The position numbers were made by a program, and so were the translations under genes. The notes under the pieces were generated by a model that saw only the letters and a program-made list of their open reading frames with translations, was not told the DNA's origin and did no database searches. DNA of 64,000 nt, taken from Cellulosilyticum sp. I15G10I2. GTDB lineage: Bacteria; Bacillota; Clostridia; Lachnospirales; Cellulosilyticaceae. Position 1 is the stretch's first letter; the number at the start of each line of letters is the position of its first letter. Below, piece by piece: positions 16,679 through 26,579 of the stretch. The DNA lies in the NCBI RefSeq assembly GCF_900095725.1, contig NZ_FMMP01000006.1:992001-1056000 (forward strand), given 5' to 3'.

Positions 16679-19324
16679 CTATTTTACTTCTAACCAATTC
16701 TTACCTTTATGCACATCTACGCTAAGTGGAACAAGTAGATCCGCTGAGTTTTCCATCTCATGTTTAAGTAAACTTTTAACGGCCTCAATTTCAGTTTTGT
16801 GTGTTTCTATAAGTAATTCATCATGCACTGTCAAAATGAGTTTAGATTTCATACCCTTTGCTTTTAATTTCTTATAAACTTTAATCATTGCTATTTTAAT
16901 AATATCTGCTGAGGTTCCTTGAATAGGCGTGTTCATGGCAACTCTCTTGCCGAATTCTCTCATATTATAATTACTAGCTAAAATCTCTGGAATTTCTCTT
17001 TTTCTATTAAATAGTGTTGTTACATAACCATTTTGCATGGCAAAATCAATGGTATCATCCAAATACTGCTTTACCTTTGGATATTTATCAAAATAACCTT
17101 CTATATATTTTTGAGCTGCTTTTTGTGTAATTTTCAGATCTTCTGAAAGAGAGAATGCACTAATGCCATATACAATCCCAAAATTGACTGCTTTAGCGTT
17201 ACTCCTTTGCAAAGGCGTAACCTCTTCAAAATTAACATGAAACACTTGCGATGCTGTTAAGGCATGTATATCAATATTATTTTTAAATGCATCTATTAAA
17301 GTGGTATCTTGCGCCATATGCGCAAGTACCCTTAGCTCTATTTGAGAATAGTCGCCATCTAAAAATACATATTCTTCCGAAGAAGGAATAAACATTTTTC
17401 TAATTTTTCTCCCCATTTCAAATTTAACCGGAATATTCTGAAGATTTGGCTCTGTACTGCTCAGACGGCCAGTAGCTGTAATAGTCTGATTAAAAGTAGA
17501 ATGAATCTTCTGATCTTCTCCTAATACATTAATAAGTCCATCTACATACGTAGATTTAAGCTTAATATATTGTCTAAATTCAAGGATTTTTTGAATGACG
17601 GGATAATCATTCTTTAATGTTTCTAATACTTCTGCAGCTGTTGAGTATCCTGTTTTGGTTTTTTTAACAGCTGGAATTCCCATTTTTTCAAACAGTATAA
17701 TGCCTAGTTGTTTAGGTGAATTAATATTAAAACTTTCGCCCACTTCATTATATATTTCTTGTGAAATACTATCAATCAGAAGCTGTAGTTCATTGCCATA
17801 CTCTTTTAATTGTTCAATGTCTACTGTGATCCCCTGTACTTCCATATTAAATAGCACTTCAATAAGCGGCATTTCTATTTCATAAAAAAGTTTATTCATA
17901 TTAAGCTCACTTAATCTTGCGTTCATTACCTGATGTGCTTCTCTAATAATGTGCGCTCTCTTACAAAGGTTCATTACTCTATTTTCTAAATCTAAATCCT
18001 TCCACTCTTTTTGTGCCTTACCCTTACCTAATAAGTCTTCCATCGAGCCAATTGTACTAGCTCCTAAAAACATATCCTGTATCTCAGCAATATCATAAGT
18101 AGGGTTGGTCGGATTAAGTAAATAAGCCGCAATAAATGTATCAAATACAACCTCTTCAACTTGCATATTAAAGGCCTTATAGAGCTGATGTCTAAGTACT
18201 TTACTGTTATGAATAATCTTTTGGTATTCTCCACTTGTAAAAAACTTTTCAATTAGCGTAATTCCAGCTTCATTCGGCAAGTTTATTTCAAAACATCCAA
18301 GATCACTTGAGCTGCTAAAGGCAAAGCCTAGCTTATTTTGTTCAACATAATAGCTTACTCCTATTTCCTGATGTTTAGATGCTTCTAAAAACTTAGAAAA
18401 ACTCTTTTCGTCCCATATCATTATATCTAGTGGCTGTTCATCTTCTTTTCTAACACTTCGAGGCAACTTATTTAATAAGGATCTAAACTCTAATTCCTTA
18501 AATAACTCATATGCTTCCTCATTTAGGGTTAAATCATATGTGAAATTATCCCATTGGTAGCTGAGTGGGACATCACAAACAATTGTTGCAAGCATTTTAC
18601 TGTCTCTTGCATCATTCGCATAAGTTACTAGATTTTCTTTCAGTTTTTTTTGTTTAATGTGATCAAGGTTATCTAAAAGGTTTTCAACACTTCCATACTC
18701 TTGAATTAATTTAACGGCTGTTTTTTCTCCAACACCTGGAACACCTTTAATATTGTCTGAGGGGTCTCCCATAAGACCTTTGACATCTATAAATTGTTTA
18801 GGCGTAACGCCATACGTATCCTGCACTGTCTGCCCAAAAAAACTCTCTATTTCTGTTCCAGTTTTTTTAGTCCGAGGTATTTTAACTTGAATACGATCCG
18901 AGGTAATTTGAAATAAATCACGGTCTCCAGAAACTACAATAACTTCCATGTCATCTTTTTCAGCAGCTTTTGCAAGCGTTCCTAATACATCATCAGCTTC
19001 ATACCCTTCTTTTTCGATAATAAAAATATCTAGGAGCTTCAAAGCTTTTTTGAGAAGGGGAATTTGCGTTCGGAGTTCCTCTGGCATCCCTTTACGATTG
19101 CCCTTATAATCTTTTGAAAATTCATGTCTAAACGTAGGCGCACTTAGATCAAATGTTACACCTAAAAAATCTGGTTTTTCTTTTTCAATGATTCCTAGCA
19201 TCATATTAATAAAACCAAAAACTGCATTAGTATAAATACCTTGTTTGTTAGTAAGTAGCGGTACGCCGTAAAAGGCTCTGTTCGCTATACTGTGTCCATC
19301 AAATAAAAGTAATTTTTGCTTCAC
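16679..19324 (-). CDS. polA: DNA polymerase I
   Basis: An 881-residue family A polymerase for repair and Okazaki-fragment processing. The N-terminal 5'-3' exonuclease domain (about 1-290) keeps its Asp cluster (FDGHSIANRAF, EADDVLG, VSGDRDLFQ) and helix-hairpin-helix GDPSDNIKGVPGVGEKTA. The C-terminal polymerase domain has motif A LDGDYSQIELR, motif B around RSNAKAVNFGIVYG, and motif C VHDELLIE. The middle region (about 310-470) lacks the exo I DxE acidic pair, so proofreading is probably absent, as in Bacillus Pol I. Start is GTG 19324 with AGAGGTG just upstream. It has its own promoter region, since recO upstream ends in a terminator. Confidence 0.96.
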   Translation of the reverse strand: MKQKLLLFDGHSIANRAFYGVPLLTNKQGIYTNAVFGFINMMLGIIEKEKPDFLGVTFDLSAPTFRHEFSKDYKGNRKGMPEELRTQIPLLKKALKLLDIFIIEKEGYEADDVLGTLAKAAEKDDMEVIVVSGDRDLFQITSDRIQVKIPRTKKTGTEIESFFGQTVQDTYGVTPKQFIDVKGLMGDPSDNIKGVPGVGEKTAVKLIQEYGSVENLLDNLDHIKQKKLKENLVTYANDARDSKMLATIVCDVPLSYQWDNFTYDLTLNEEAYELFKELEFRSLLNKLPRSVRKEDEQPLDIMIWDEKSFSKFLEASKHQEIGVSYYVEQNKLGFAFSSSSDLGCFEINLPNEAGITLIEKFFTSGEYQKIIHNSKVLRHQLYKAFNMQVEEVVFDTFIAAYLLNPTNPTYDIAEIQDMFLGASTIGSMEDLLGKGKAQKEWKDLDLENRVMNLCKRAHIIREAHQVMNARLSELNMNKLFYEIEMPLIEVLFNMEVQGITVDIEQLKEYGNELQLLIDSISQEIYNEVGESFNINSPKQLGIILFEKMGIPAVKKTKTGYSTAAEVLETLKNDYPVIQKILEFRQYIKLKSTYVDGLINVLGEDQKIHSTFNQTITATGRLSSTEPNLQNIPVKFEMGRKIRKMFIPSSEEYVFLDGDYSQIELRVLAHMAQDTTLIDAFKNNIDIHALTASQVFHVNFEEVTPLQRSNAKAVNFGIVYGISAFSLSEDLKITQKAAQKYIEGYFDKYPKVKQYLDDTIDFAMQNGYVTTLFNRKREIPEILASNYNMREFGKRVAMNTPIQGTSADIIKIAMIKVYKKLKAKGMKSKLILTVHDELLIETHKTEIEAVKSLLKHEMENSADLLVPLSVDVHKGKNWLEVK

Positions 19325-19450
19325 ACTGCACCTCTTTAACAGATTTTAATTCAACAATCTTCTCATTTTATATTTTCTTATTATAACATACTTCATATAG
19401 GTTTACATACTTAGTGTGCGTTTAAAAAGGAATTTTATAGAACACTTTAC

Positions 19451-19486
19451 AAAAAAACAAGTGATTATTCAATATAATCACTTGTT
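19451..19486 (-). terminator. Terminator of the yqfC-recO gene cluster
   Basis: A perfect 13-bp stem, AACAAGTGATTAT (19456-19468) and ATAATCACTTGTT (19474-19486), followed on the minus transcript by seven U's (A-run 19451-19457). It lies 20 bases past the recO stop and separates the cluster from polA. Confidence 0.92.
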
Positions 19487-19505
19487 AAGACTACTTAAGT
19501 ATACC

Positions 19506-20261
19506 TTAAGCCTCTATATGCTTAATAAAATCTGCTGTCTTAAATGACTTTTCAATATAAAAAGGAATATAAAGATCACATACAGTCTCTAAATCATGTA
19601 AAATACTTGAATGCACCTGAAAACTAAACAGTTGTTTAATGGGTGTATGCATAATATATTTCATGGTATATAACGTACTGAAACTGAGATCTAAGCGTTC
19701 TGGGTAAGAAGCTCTGCACTGCTCACACATTAAGCCTCCAGCCTCACATACAAAAGTATAGACACTTCTTTGATCATTCCCTAAATCTCCCGCGCACTCC
19801 ACGCATTGGTCAAGCTCCGGCATAAAACCAAGTATACACAGTGCTCTAAGTTCAAAAATACGCCGGATAAGTTGAATTGAAAGCTTATTAACAACAAGTG
19901 TTCGAAGTGTCATGAGCGTCAGCCCTAATAAGTTTTCATTATCAGGCCCTTCTTGTGCTACTTCTGCCACAAACTCTAAAATGTAACTTGCATAACTTAA
20001 AATAGATAAATCATTTCTTAACTCATGAAACGTACTAATAATTTCGATATTCATTAAACGATATGTATCTTTATAGGCCACTAGCATAAATTCGCCATAA
20101 ACAAAAAGTTGTGTTCCTGAAGCTAAGCTATTATCATATTTTTTAGCTTTTGGTGCTATGGCCTGAATCTTTCCTAAATCCATGGTGAAGAGAGTAACAT
20201 ATTTATCACTCTCTCCAACTATATATTCTTTTATAACTAAGGCTTTAGTTTTTATAATCAC
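19506..20261 (-). CDS. recO: DNA repair protein RecO
   Basis: A 251-residue RecO. The N-terminal OB fold begins IIKTKALVIKEYIVGESDKYVTLFT, typical of the family, and the C-terminal helical domain carries a four-Cys zinc site (CVECAGD near residue 153 and CEQCRA near 178). RecO assists RecF/RecR in loading RecA on SSB-coated DNA. The start is a GTG at 20261, since an in-frame stop lies just upstream. It is last in the era cluster, next to yqzL. Confidence 0.94.
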   Translation of the reverse strand: MIIKTKALVIKEYIVGESDKYVTLFTMDLGKIQAIAPKAKKYDNSLASGTQLFVYGEFMLVAYKDTYRLMNIEIISTFHELRNDLSILSYASYILEFVAEVAQEGPDNENLLGLTLMTLRTLVVNKLSIQLIRRIFELRALCILGFMPELDQCVECAGDLGNDQRSVYTFVCEAGGLMCEQCRASYPERLDLSFSTLYTMKYIMHTPIKQLFSFQVHSSILHDLETVCDLYIPFYIEKSFKTADFIKHIEA

Positions 20262-20271
20262 TACTACTCAC

Positions 20272-20409
20272 TCATCCTATTTCATTCGTATTTAACCTAT
20301 CTTCCAATATTTCAGCCTTATTATTACATGCTGCCTCATACTCCTTAAAGCCTAAATACAGGGTAATATCCCCGGTTGTTTCAAAATAGTTCCAAAGTTG
20401 TTGTAGCAT
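20272..20409 (-). CDS. yqzL: YqzL-like small protein (45 residues)
   Basis: A 45-residue reading frame between era and recO beginning MLQQLWNYFETTGDITLYLGF, resembling Bacillus YqzL (family with a Trp near position 6 and a TGxIxxYLxFKE pattern), which is found in the same place. The ATG at 20409 has a strong AGGGGGTA ribosome binding site 9 bases upstream. Function is unknown. Position, size, start signal and sequence pattern together make it a real gene, although it is shorter than many gene finders accept. Confidence 0.85.
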   Translation of the reverse strand: MLQQLWNYFETTGDITLYLGFKEYEAACNNKAEILEDRLNTNEIG

Positions 20410-20511
20410 GTTTATTCTACCCCCTAATAAGTTCTTTACTTATAAAGTGTGCAGTTTTTGGTTTAATATGCTACAAAAAATATACCAAGTTAAATGACCT
20501 TGACAATTTAA

Positions 20512-21420
20512 CTAGTACATATCCTTCCCATTATATCCATAATTTTTAAGCAAAAAGTCACTGTCTCTCCAGTTTTTCTTAATTTTAACCCATAAATTTA
20601 AATAAATTTTAGAACCCAGCAGCCTCTCTGCATCAAATCTCGCTTTTGAGCCAATCTCTTTAATCATTTGACCTTGTTTTCCAATAATAATTCTTTTATG
20701 CGAATCTCTCTCACAGACTATTGTAGCCTCAATATCCACAATATCTGAACCCTCACGCTTTGACATGCTTTCTATTTCTACGGCAATACCATGTGGAATC
20801 TCTTTATCGAGCAAATGAAGTGATTTTTCACGGATAATTTCTGCTACTAATTGTCGTTCAGGTTGGTCTGTTATCATGTCTCCTGGAAAAAACTTAGGCC
20901 CTTCTGTCAAATACTTAGGAATACATCCAAGTAATGCCTCTATATTAATCCCTTCATAAGCTGATAAAGGAATAATCTCTGCAAAATCATGAACTGTTCT
21001 ATATATTTCTATTGTTTTAAGCACCTGTTCTTTAGAAACACTATCAATCTTATTGATGCATAAAATAACAGGTGTATGAATAGATGCTAATCTCTCTATA
21101 ATCTCTTTATCAAGCTTACCGATCTGCGGGTCTGCCTCAACTAAATAAAGCAGGGCATCTACCTCATTTAAAGTTGTTGTAGCTGCTTTGACCATATATT
21201 CTCCTAATTTATTTTTAGGTGTATGAATACCAGGTGTATCAATAAAAATCGCTTGAAAACTATCTGTTGTAAGTATGGTTTGAATACGGTTTCTAGTTGT
21301 TTGCGGTTTATTAGACATAATAGCTATTTTCTCACCAATTAATCTATTCATCAAGGTCGACTTACCTACATTGGGTCTGCCTATAATTGATATAAAACCT
21401 GATTTAAATTGTTCTTTCAT
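20512..21420 (-). CDS. era: GTPase Era
   Basis: A 302-residue Era. GTPase motifs: G1 GRPNVGKST (residues 14-22), G3 DTPGIH, G4 NKID; the C-terminal KH domain has the RNA-binding GKQGQMIKEIGSKAR. Era binds the 3' end of 16S rRNA and assists 30S subunit maturation at the membrane. It follows cdd by 33 bases, and ybeY in the same cluster also acts in 16S rRNA maturation. Confidence 0.97.
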   Translation of the reverse strand: MKEQFKSGFISIIGRPNVGKSTLMNRLIGEKIAIMSNKPQTTRNRIQTILTTDSFQAIFIDTPGIHTPKNKLGEYMVKAATTTLNEVDALLYLVEADPQIGKLDKEIIERLASIHTPVILCINKIDSVSKEQVLKTIEIYRTVHDFAEIIPLSAYEGINIEALLGCIPKYLTEGPKFFPGDMITDQPERQLVAEIIREKSLHLLDKEIPHGIAVEIESMSKREGSDIVDIEATIVCERDSHKRIIIGKQGQMIKEIGSKARFDAERLLGSKIYLNLWVKIKKNWRDSDFLLKNYGYNGKDMY

Positions 21421-21453
21421 TTGTTTCCTCCTTAGGGTTCATTGTCCCTATTT

Positions 21454-21849
21454 CTATAGTAAGTTTTCTTTTGTAAAAGAGTAGGGATATATTTCACTTA
21501 ATTTAATAACTTTTATTTCACCTTTACTGTTCTCAAAAATAAGGTTTCCTTCTCTCATAAACTCTGAAATAACTTGTCTGCATATACCGCAAGGATACGT
21601 AAAATCGCCTGAACTGCTCACTACTGCAATGTCTGTGATTTCTTTTTCGCCTTCTGATACAGCCTTAAATAACGCTGTCCTCTCAGCACAATTAGTAGCA
21701 CCGAAAGACGCATTCTCTATATTACACCCTGTATAAATTTTCCCACTTTTCGTAAGTACTGCTGCCCCTACATTAAATTTTGAATAGGGCGTATACGCAT
21801 AAGCCATAGCCTCTTTTGCTTTTAATAAAAGCTCTTTATAATGTTCCAT
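21454..21849 (-). CDS. cdd: Cytidine deaminase
   Basis: A 131-residue homotetrameric-type cytidine deaminase that converts cytidine and deoxycytidine to uridine and deoxyuridine in pyrimidine salvage. The zinc site is complete: CAERTALFKA (zinc Cys and catalytic Glu) and PCGICRQV (two more Cys ligands). YTPYSKFNVGAAVL is the conserved substrate region. It lies directly after ybeY; in Bacillus dgkA stands between these two, but no room for it exists here. Confidence 0.96.
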   Translation of the reverse strand: MEHYKELLLKAKEAMAYAYTPYSKFNVGAAVLTKSGKIYTGCNIENASFGATNCAERTALFKAVSEGEKEITDIAVVSSSGDFTYPCGICRQVISEFMREGNLIFENSKGEIKVIKLSEIYPYSFTKENLL

Positions 21850-21862
21850 ACTATCTCATCCT

Positions 21863-22378
21863 TTATCTTAAAATACCTAATAGACTTAATATATGTTCCT
21901 GCTTATCAATCATCGTTCTTTCATCCTGTACATTCATATGGTCATAACCTAATAAATGGAACATACTATGGGCTATTAAAAAACAGACTTCCCTTTTTAT
22001 AGTATGTCCATATTCCTCAGCTTGTTTAATTGCCTTTTCATGGCACAGAATAATGTCTCCTAACATCACTTGATGCGCCTCGACTTCCTCCCATATTATC
22101 TTACCATTACTAAATGCTTCTATTTGTGGAAAAGACAATACATCAGTAGACTTATCAATGTTTCTATATTGCTTATTAATTGCTCGGATCTCCTCCTCGT
22201 CCACAACAATTAAGCTGATTTCTACATCAAAAGGTACTCTTTCTTCTTCAAGACACTGCATAATAACACGATGCATGTCTTCTATAACATCTGGATACAC
22301 CTCGAAAAACTGCTGTTCATCTTCTACGTATAGCTGCAATTTATGATTCATTCCTTTCTGGATACTGTATTCTTTCAT
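21863..22378 (-). CDS. ybeY: Endoribonuclease YbeY
   Basis: A 171-residue UPF0054 metalloprotein needed for 16S rRNA 3' maturation and ribosome quality control. The metal motif is HSMFHLLGYDH (three His), with Ser-Met-Phe in place of the common Gly-x-Leu; STDVLSFP is the other signature. The start is uncertain: ATG 22378 has AAAAGG upstream and overlaps yqfF by 38 bases; the ATG nine codons later has AAAGGA immediately abutting it and corresponds better to the usual N-terminus. Confidence 0.93.
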   Translation of the reverse strand: MKEYSIQKGMNHKLQLYVEDEQQFFEVYPDVIEDMHRVIMQCLEEERVPFDVEISLIVVDEEEIRAINKQYRNIDKSTDVLSFPQIEAFSNGKIIWEEVEAHQVMLGDIILCHEKAIKQAEEYGHTIKREVCFLIAHSMFHLLGYDHMNVQDERTMIDKQEHILSLLGILR

Positions 22379-24371
22379 GATACATGCCTTTTAACATTTT
22401 ACTAAAAGAGTCAATAATTTTATCTATATCCGAAATGTAAAGTTCACATGCATCTAACTGCCCTTCTTCTAACTTTTGTTTAACCATCTTGCGAACAATC
22501 TTTTCAATAGTTATTTCAGCCCCAAGCTTGTCCTGCATAGATCTAGTTGTTGCTTCAACAACATCTGCCAGCATAACAAGTGCTGCTTCTCTGGTTTTAG
22601 GTTTAGGTCCTTTATATCTAAATTGTTCTTCCTTTATAAATTCACCACTTTGTTCTTTTGCTTTTATATAAAAATACTGCATAACACTTGTACCATGATG
22701 CTCTTTAATCATATCTTTAATATAAACTGGCAAGTTATACTGGGTTGCTAAACTTAGTCCATTTGCTACATGAGAAATAATAATTTGGCAACTTTTAAGT
22801 GGATCCATTGTGTCATGAGGATTATCTAAATTCTGGTTTTCTTTAAAATAATTGCTTGATGTAAGTTTACCAATATCATGATAATAGCCACCAACTCTTG
22901 CCATAAGTGGATTAGCCCCAATGGCATCAGCAGCTGTTTCAGCTAAATTTGCTACCAGTAAGCTATGATAATAAGTACCTGTTGCTTCTAAAAGCAGCCT
23001 TTTTAATACAGGTTGATTAGGATTAGTAAGTTCTAAAAGCTGCAAAGGGGTTACAAATCCAAATGCGGACTCCAGTAACGGGAGTGTTCCTACTACTACA
23101 ACGACCGAAATAAATCCTATTATAAAAGCTATGCTCGCTTCAATAATAACATTTATGGTTATATCCGCTCCTATAAACAGCTTAAGTGCTATATAGGTAA
23201 TAAGTTGAATAGTCCCTATAAGAAGTGCATTTTTCATAGTTCTTTTGCGCTCTTGCATATTTCCTACTATCAAGACGCTCAAGGTTCCTGTTATTATAAA
23301 ATAAACAAAAAATAAAATATCTCCTTTAAATATAATAGAAGCGAATAAAACAAGTAACATATTGATAATAAGTGCAATATCTACATCCACTAAGAGCGCA
23401 ATAATAATAGGCGCTACCGCAAGCGGCAGATATACAAAGGAACGTCCTAACATCATGCGTGCAATACCAATAGACAAAATATAAAGAATCATAATGAGAT
23501 GAACTTGTTTATCCTGTAAAACCTTTATGCTCTGTCTGAGCTTAATATATCTTAAAACAAAAAATAAGATTAGTGCAATTAACAGACTAATGCCTAAATA
23601 ATTTTTATACTTAGTATTTTTATTGGTATCCAGATAGCCTACCTTTCCTAAAATAGTGTATGTTTCTTCGGTAACCCGCGTTCCTTTATCAATAATCGTC
23701 TCTCCCTGAAGAATAAAAATGGGATCAACTTTTTCGCGCTCTAATTTTTTTGCTTCATTTGTAGCAACCTCATCAAGCACCACATTAGGCTTAATAATTG
23801 CAGTTATTATGCCCTCTGCAACTTTTTGATAAGTGACATTAAGACTTGTCTCTTCCAACATACTTTTTATTTCTAATACTTTGTTTACATCACCGGATTG
23901 TATGCCATTTTCAAAAAGCTTAACCGCAATATAAATACATGCTTCTTTCATATAATTTAAATCTTCGGACCGCATCCCCAGTAAGGTCTCATACTCATCC
24001 TTATAAAGACCAATGGGTGATCTGCCTCTTAAAACTTCAAGCGGGGATTTATTAAGTCTTTCAGCAATATCTGTTGTTTGAACAGAGAGGGTATAATCAA
24101 ACAACATTTCTATGTCAGCTATAGCCTTCTCCTGAACTTTGATATCTACTTTATAAATCGAAAGAACACCTTTTTCAGCTAGTTCTTTTTTTCTATTTGT
24201 CGCCATCTCATTTTCAACTTGAAAAGGGGCATAAATGGTTTCTCTTGCAATTTGCCCGATCTGAAGTGAAACTTTTCTAGTAAAAAAGCTTCCTGATACT
24301 ATAGCTAAAAAGGTTACTGCTATACAAATTATTAAACTTATTACTTTTAAATAGATCTGTTTCTTCATCAT
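22341..24371 (-). CDS. yqfF: 7TM-HD family membrane phosphohydrolase (YqfF/PgpH-like)
   Basis: A 676-residue membrane protein with one N-terminal membrane segment (about 8-30), a large extracytoplasmic 7TM-HD domain (about 35-270), about seven membrane helices (270-460), and a cytoplasmic HD domain with ARVGGYYHDIGKL and ISHVANG and HHGT metal-binding His residues. Relatives (PgpH of Listeria) hydrolyse c-di-AMP. It lies between phoH and ybeY as in Bacillus. Membrane topology and HD residues support c-di-AMP phosphodiesterase activity by family; the extracellular ligand is unknown. Confidence 0.92.
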   Translation of the reverse strand: MMKKQIYLKVISLIICIAVTFLAIVSGSFFTRKVSLQIGQIARETIYAPFQVENEMATNRKKELAEKGVLSIYKVDIKVQEKAIADIEMLFDYTLSVQTTDIAERLNKSPLEVLRGRSPIGLYKDEYETLLGMRSEDLNYMKEACIYIAVKLFENGIQSGDVNKVLEIKSMLEETSLNVTYQKVAEGIITAIIKPNVVLDEVATNEAKKLEREKVDPIFILQGETIIDKGTRVTEETYTILGKVGYLDTNKNTKYKNYLGISLLIALILFFVLRYIKLRQSIKVLQDKQVHLIMILYILSIGIARMMLGRSFVYLPLAVAPIIIALLVDVDIALIINMLLVLFASIIFKGDILFFVYFIITGTLSVLIVGNMQERKRTMKNALLIGTIQLITYIALKLFIGADITINVIIEASIAFIIGFISVVVVVGTLPLLESAFGFVTPLQLLELTNPNQPVLKRLLLEATGTYYHSLLVANLAETAADAIGANPLMARVGGYYHDIGKLTSSNYFKENQNLDNPHDTMDPLKSCQIIISHVANGLSLATQYNLPVYIKDMIKEHHGTSVMQYFYIKAKEQSGEFIKEEQFRYKGPKPKTREAALVMLADVVEATTRSMQDKLGAEITIEKIVRKMVKQKLEEGQLDACELYISDIDKIIDSFSKMLKGMYHERIQYPERNES

Positions 24372-24397
24372 TGGTAACCCCCCTGTAATTAAAACCC

Positions 24398-25363
24398 TTA
24401 CTTCTCCTTCCTATTTTCAAATATATCATAAGCATCTACAATTTTTTGTACAAGAGGATGTCTCACAACATCATTTCTGTCCATATGGCTAAATCCAATA
24501 CCCTTTACATTTTTCAAGACACGTAGTGCTTCCTTAAGTCCACTGCATTTTTCACTTGGCAAATCTACCTGTGTAAGATCTCCAGTAATAACTACTTTTG
24601 AATTAAAACCAATTCTTGTCAAAAACATCTTCATTTGCTGAGGTGTTGTATTTTGTGCTTCGTCCAATACAATAAAAGCGTTATTAAGCGTTCGTCCACG
24701 CATATATGCAAGGGGGGCAACTTCTATGAGTCCCTTTTCCATATTTTTTTCAAAATTTTCTGCCCCCATAATTTCAAAAAGCGCATCATATAGCGGTCTA
24801 AGATACGGATCTACCTTGCTTTGCAAGTCTCCTGGTAAAAAGCCTAATTTCTCTCCAGCTTCAATAGCTGGTCTTGTTAAAATGATCTTACTTACCTCAT
24901 TTTTACGAAAAGCATTTACTGCCATCGCCATTGCTAAATATGTCTTACCTGTTCCTGCTGGACCTACTCCAAACACAACTACATTATCTTTTATATTTTT
25001 AATATACTCATTTTGTCCAATCGTCTTACATTTTATAGGCTTTCCTAGATAGGTAAGTGTTACAATATTAGTATTAACATCCTCCAATTCTTTTTCCTGT
25101 CTGCTTTTTAATTTATCCATTGTATAATTCACCATTTGAGTATCTATGCTTTCACCCTTTTCTGCAAATCCAATTAACTTTTTAATAATAAGTGCCGCGA
25201 GTTTCACTTTTTCGCCTTCTCCAGAGATTTTAATTTTTTCATCTCTTACGACAAAGTTTACACCAAGCTCTTTTTCTAGCAAAATAATATGTTCATCGAA
25301 TTGTCCAAAAACACCCGCAATATAGCAAGAAGGCACTTCAAGTTTTCTTTCTACAATACTCAT
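24398..25363 (-). CDS. phoH: PhoH family P-loop protein
   Basis: A 321-residue PhoH-like ATPase. An N-terminal KH-like region (about 1-75) precedes the helicase-like core: Walker A GPAGTGKTYLAMA, ILTRPAIEAGEKLGFLPGDL and Walker B VLDEAQNTT, all strongly conserved. PhoH proteins are predicted RNA-associated ATPases/helicases, and they sit with ybeY in many genomes, suggesting a role in RNA processing. The start codon lies immediately after the yqfD stop, so translation is probably coupled. Confidence 0.95.
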   Translation of the reverse strand: MSIVERKLEVPSCYIAGVFGQFDEHIILLEKELGVNFVVRDEKIKISGEGEKVKLAALIIKKLIGFAEKGESIDTQMVNYTMDKLKSRQEKELEDVNTNIVTLTYLGKPIKCKTIGQNEYIKNIKDNVVVFGVGPAGTGKTYLAMAMAVNAFRKNEVSKIILTRPAIEAGEKLGFLPGDLQSKVDPYLRPLYDALFEIMGAENFEKNMEKGLIEVAPLAYMRGRTLNNAFIVLDEAQNTTPQQMKMFLTRIGFNSKVVITGDLTQVDLPSEKCSGLKEALRVLKNVKGIGFSHMDRNDVVRHPLVQKIVDAYDIFENRKEK

Positions 25364-25365
25364 TC

Positions 25366-26568
25366 TTAGTTTTCTCCTTCATTTTGCAATTCTACAGCAT
25401 AGCCAATATCTTCTTCTGCAATCACACTTAATATTGCACTAATAGCATTTCCCGTTTTAGAAAAAAAGACATCTCTTTTTAAAATAATTGCAGTATCAGA
25501 TAAGTTTTTACTTAAATCTTCCCATAAGCGCGCAAGAAGCTGATCTTTTGCATCTTGTTCTGTAATCTCAGTAATCACCGGAACGTACTCTAACCTTTCC
25601 TCAACTTCAAATGCAAAAGGCAGGGGAAATAATTTTGTAATCCTTAATTGATTGGTTGTAATAACACGATCATAGTACTCAAAAGAAACTTTTTGATTTA
25701 AAAAAGGTATTAATTTATTAAAAAGCTTTAAACTGTACTTCCTACTGACATGATCTGTATAGTCTTTGCTCATTTGCTGTATAGAAGCCTCTCCCTGCAT
25801 ATAATAAGTAGTCTTACCCTTAATATTTGCTCTGGATGCTGTAAAATACATATTAGGATCATCTATACCTAAAGGCATCTGACCTGCAACTAACACATCT
25901 CCTTTTTTTACAGTATCTCCTTTTTTAACAAGCGGCATTCCTTTGTACGTTGCAATATATGTAATAAGTGCATCTCTTTTTGCAATAATATTACAAGGTA
26001 CATTTTCATCATTCATCTGTGGTTTCGGCACTATTTCTGCTATTTGAACTAAGAGGCGTGTCCCTTCAAATTTTATACCTGCCCAAACAATATCTGGATA
26101 TTGATTAATGAGATAGGTTTCAGCTTCTCTTAGATTAAGTTTTGTTTTAAGTTTACCCGCACTATAGCCTTTTGCTTCTAAAGAAGTAATAATATCAAGG
26201 CTGCTAATTCTCTCATTTCCTTCGACCTCTACAAGCCACACAAATGACGCAAGCATCCAAATCATTAAAATAAATAATACACTTCCAATTGTAAGCATTT
26301 TTCTTTTTTTATATTTATATGCAACAAATGGAAAGCCTTTTTTATACTTCGCTTTGAAACGGCATCTCGCTTTTTTAGCATGCGGCTTAAGCCTCTTAAA
26401 ATCCTCAATGCCTGTTTTGAAATATATCTTATGATCTTTTTCTTGTATATCCCATAAGTAAATGTTATTGTTGACAGCAAGATTGATAAATCTTTCCATT
26501 GAAAAACCACTTACTTCTACTATAACATACCCCCGTAAATAATTCCACAATGTTAAAAACAAAGTCAT
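25366..26568 (-). CDS. yqfD: Sporulation protein YqfD
   Basis: A 400-residue membrane protein of the YqfD family: a cytoplasmic N-terminal region with the basic motif KARCRFKAKYKKGFPF, one membrane segment (about residues 92-113), and an outside region carrying a FtsQ/POTRA-like part and repeated hydrophobic strands (KGDTVKKGDVLVAG). In Bacillus yqfC-yqfD are expressed in the mother cell under sigma-E and are linked to engulfment. The ATG at 26568 is very close to GGAGG; a TTG two codons later has better spacing, so the exact start is open. Confidence 0.93.
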   Translation of the reverse strand: MTLFLTLWNYLRGYVIVEVSGFSMERFINLAVNNNIYLWDIQEKDHKIYFKTGIEDFKRLKPHAKKARCRFKAKYKKGFPFVAYKYKKRKMLTIGSVLFILMIWMLASFVWLVEVEGNERISSLDIITSLEAKGYSAGKLKTKLNLREAETYLINQYPDIVWAGIKFEGTRLLVQIAEIVPKPQMNDENVPCNIIAKRDALITYIATYKGMPLVKKGDTVKKGDVLVAGQMPLGIDDPNMYFTASRANIKGKTTYYMQGEASIQQMSKDYTDHVSRKYSLKLFNKLIPFLNQKVSFEYYDRVITTNQLRITKLFPLPFAFEVEERLEYVPVITEITEQDAKDQLLARLWEDLSKNLSDTAIILKRDVFFSKTGNAISAILSVIAEEDIGYAVELQNEGEN

Positions 26569-26579
26569 TCCTCCTTATT

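Noticed and set aside
26265-26510. Second minus-strand frame inside yqfD
   Set aside because: Shifted frame of the yqfD gene without own signals.
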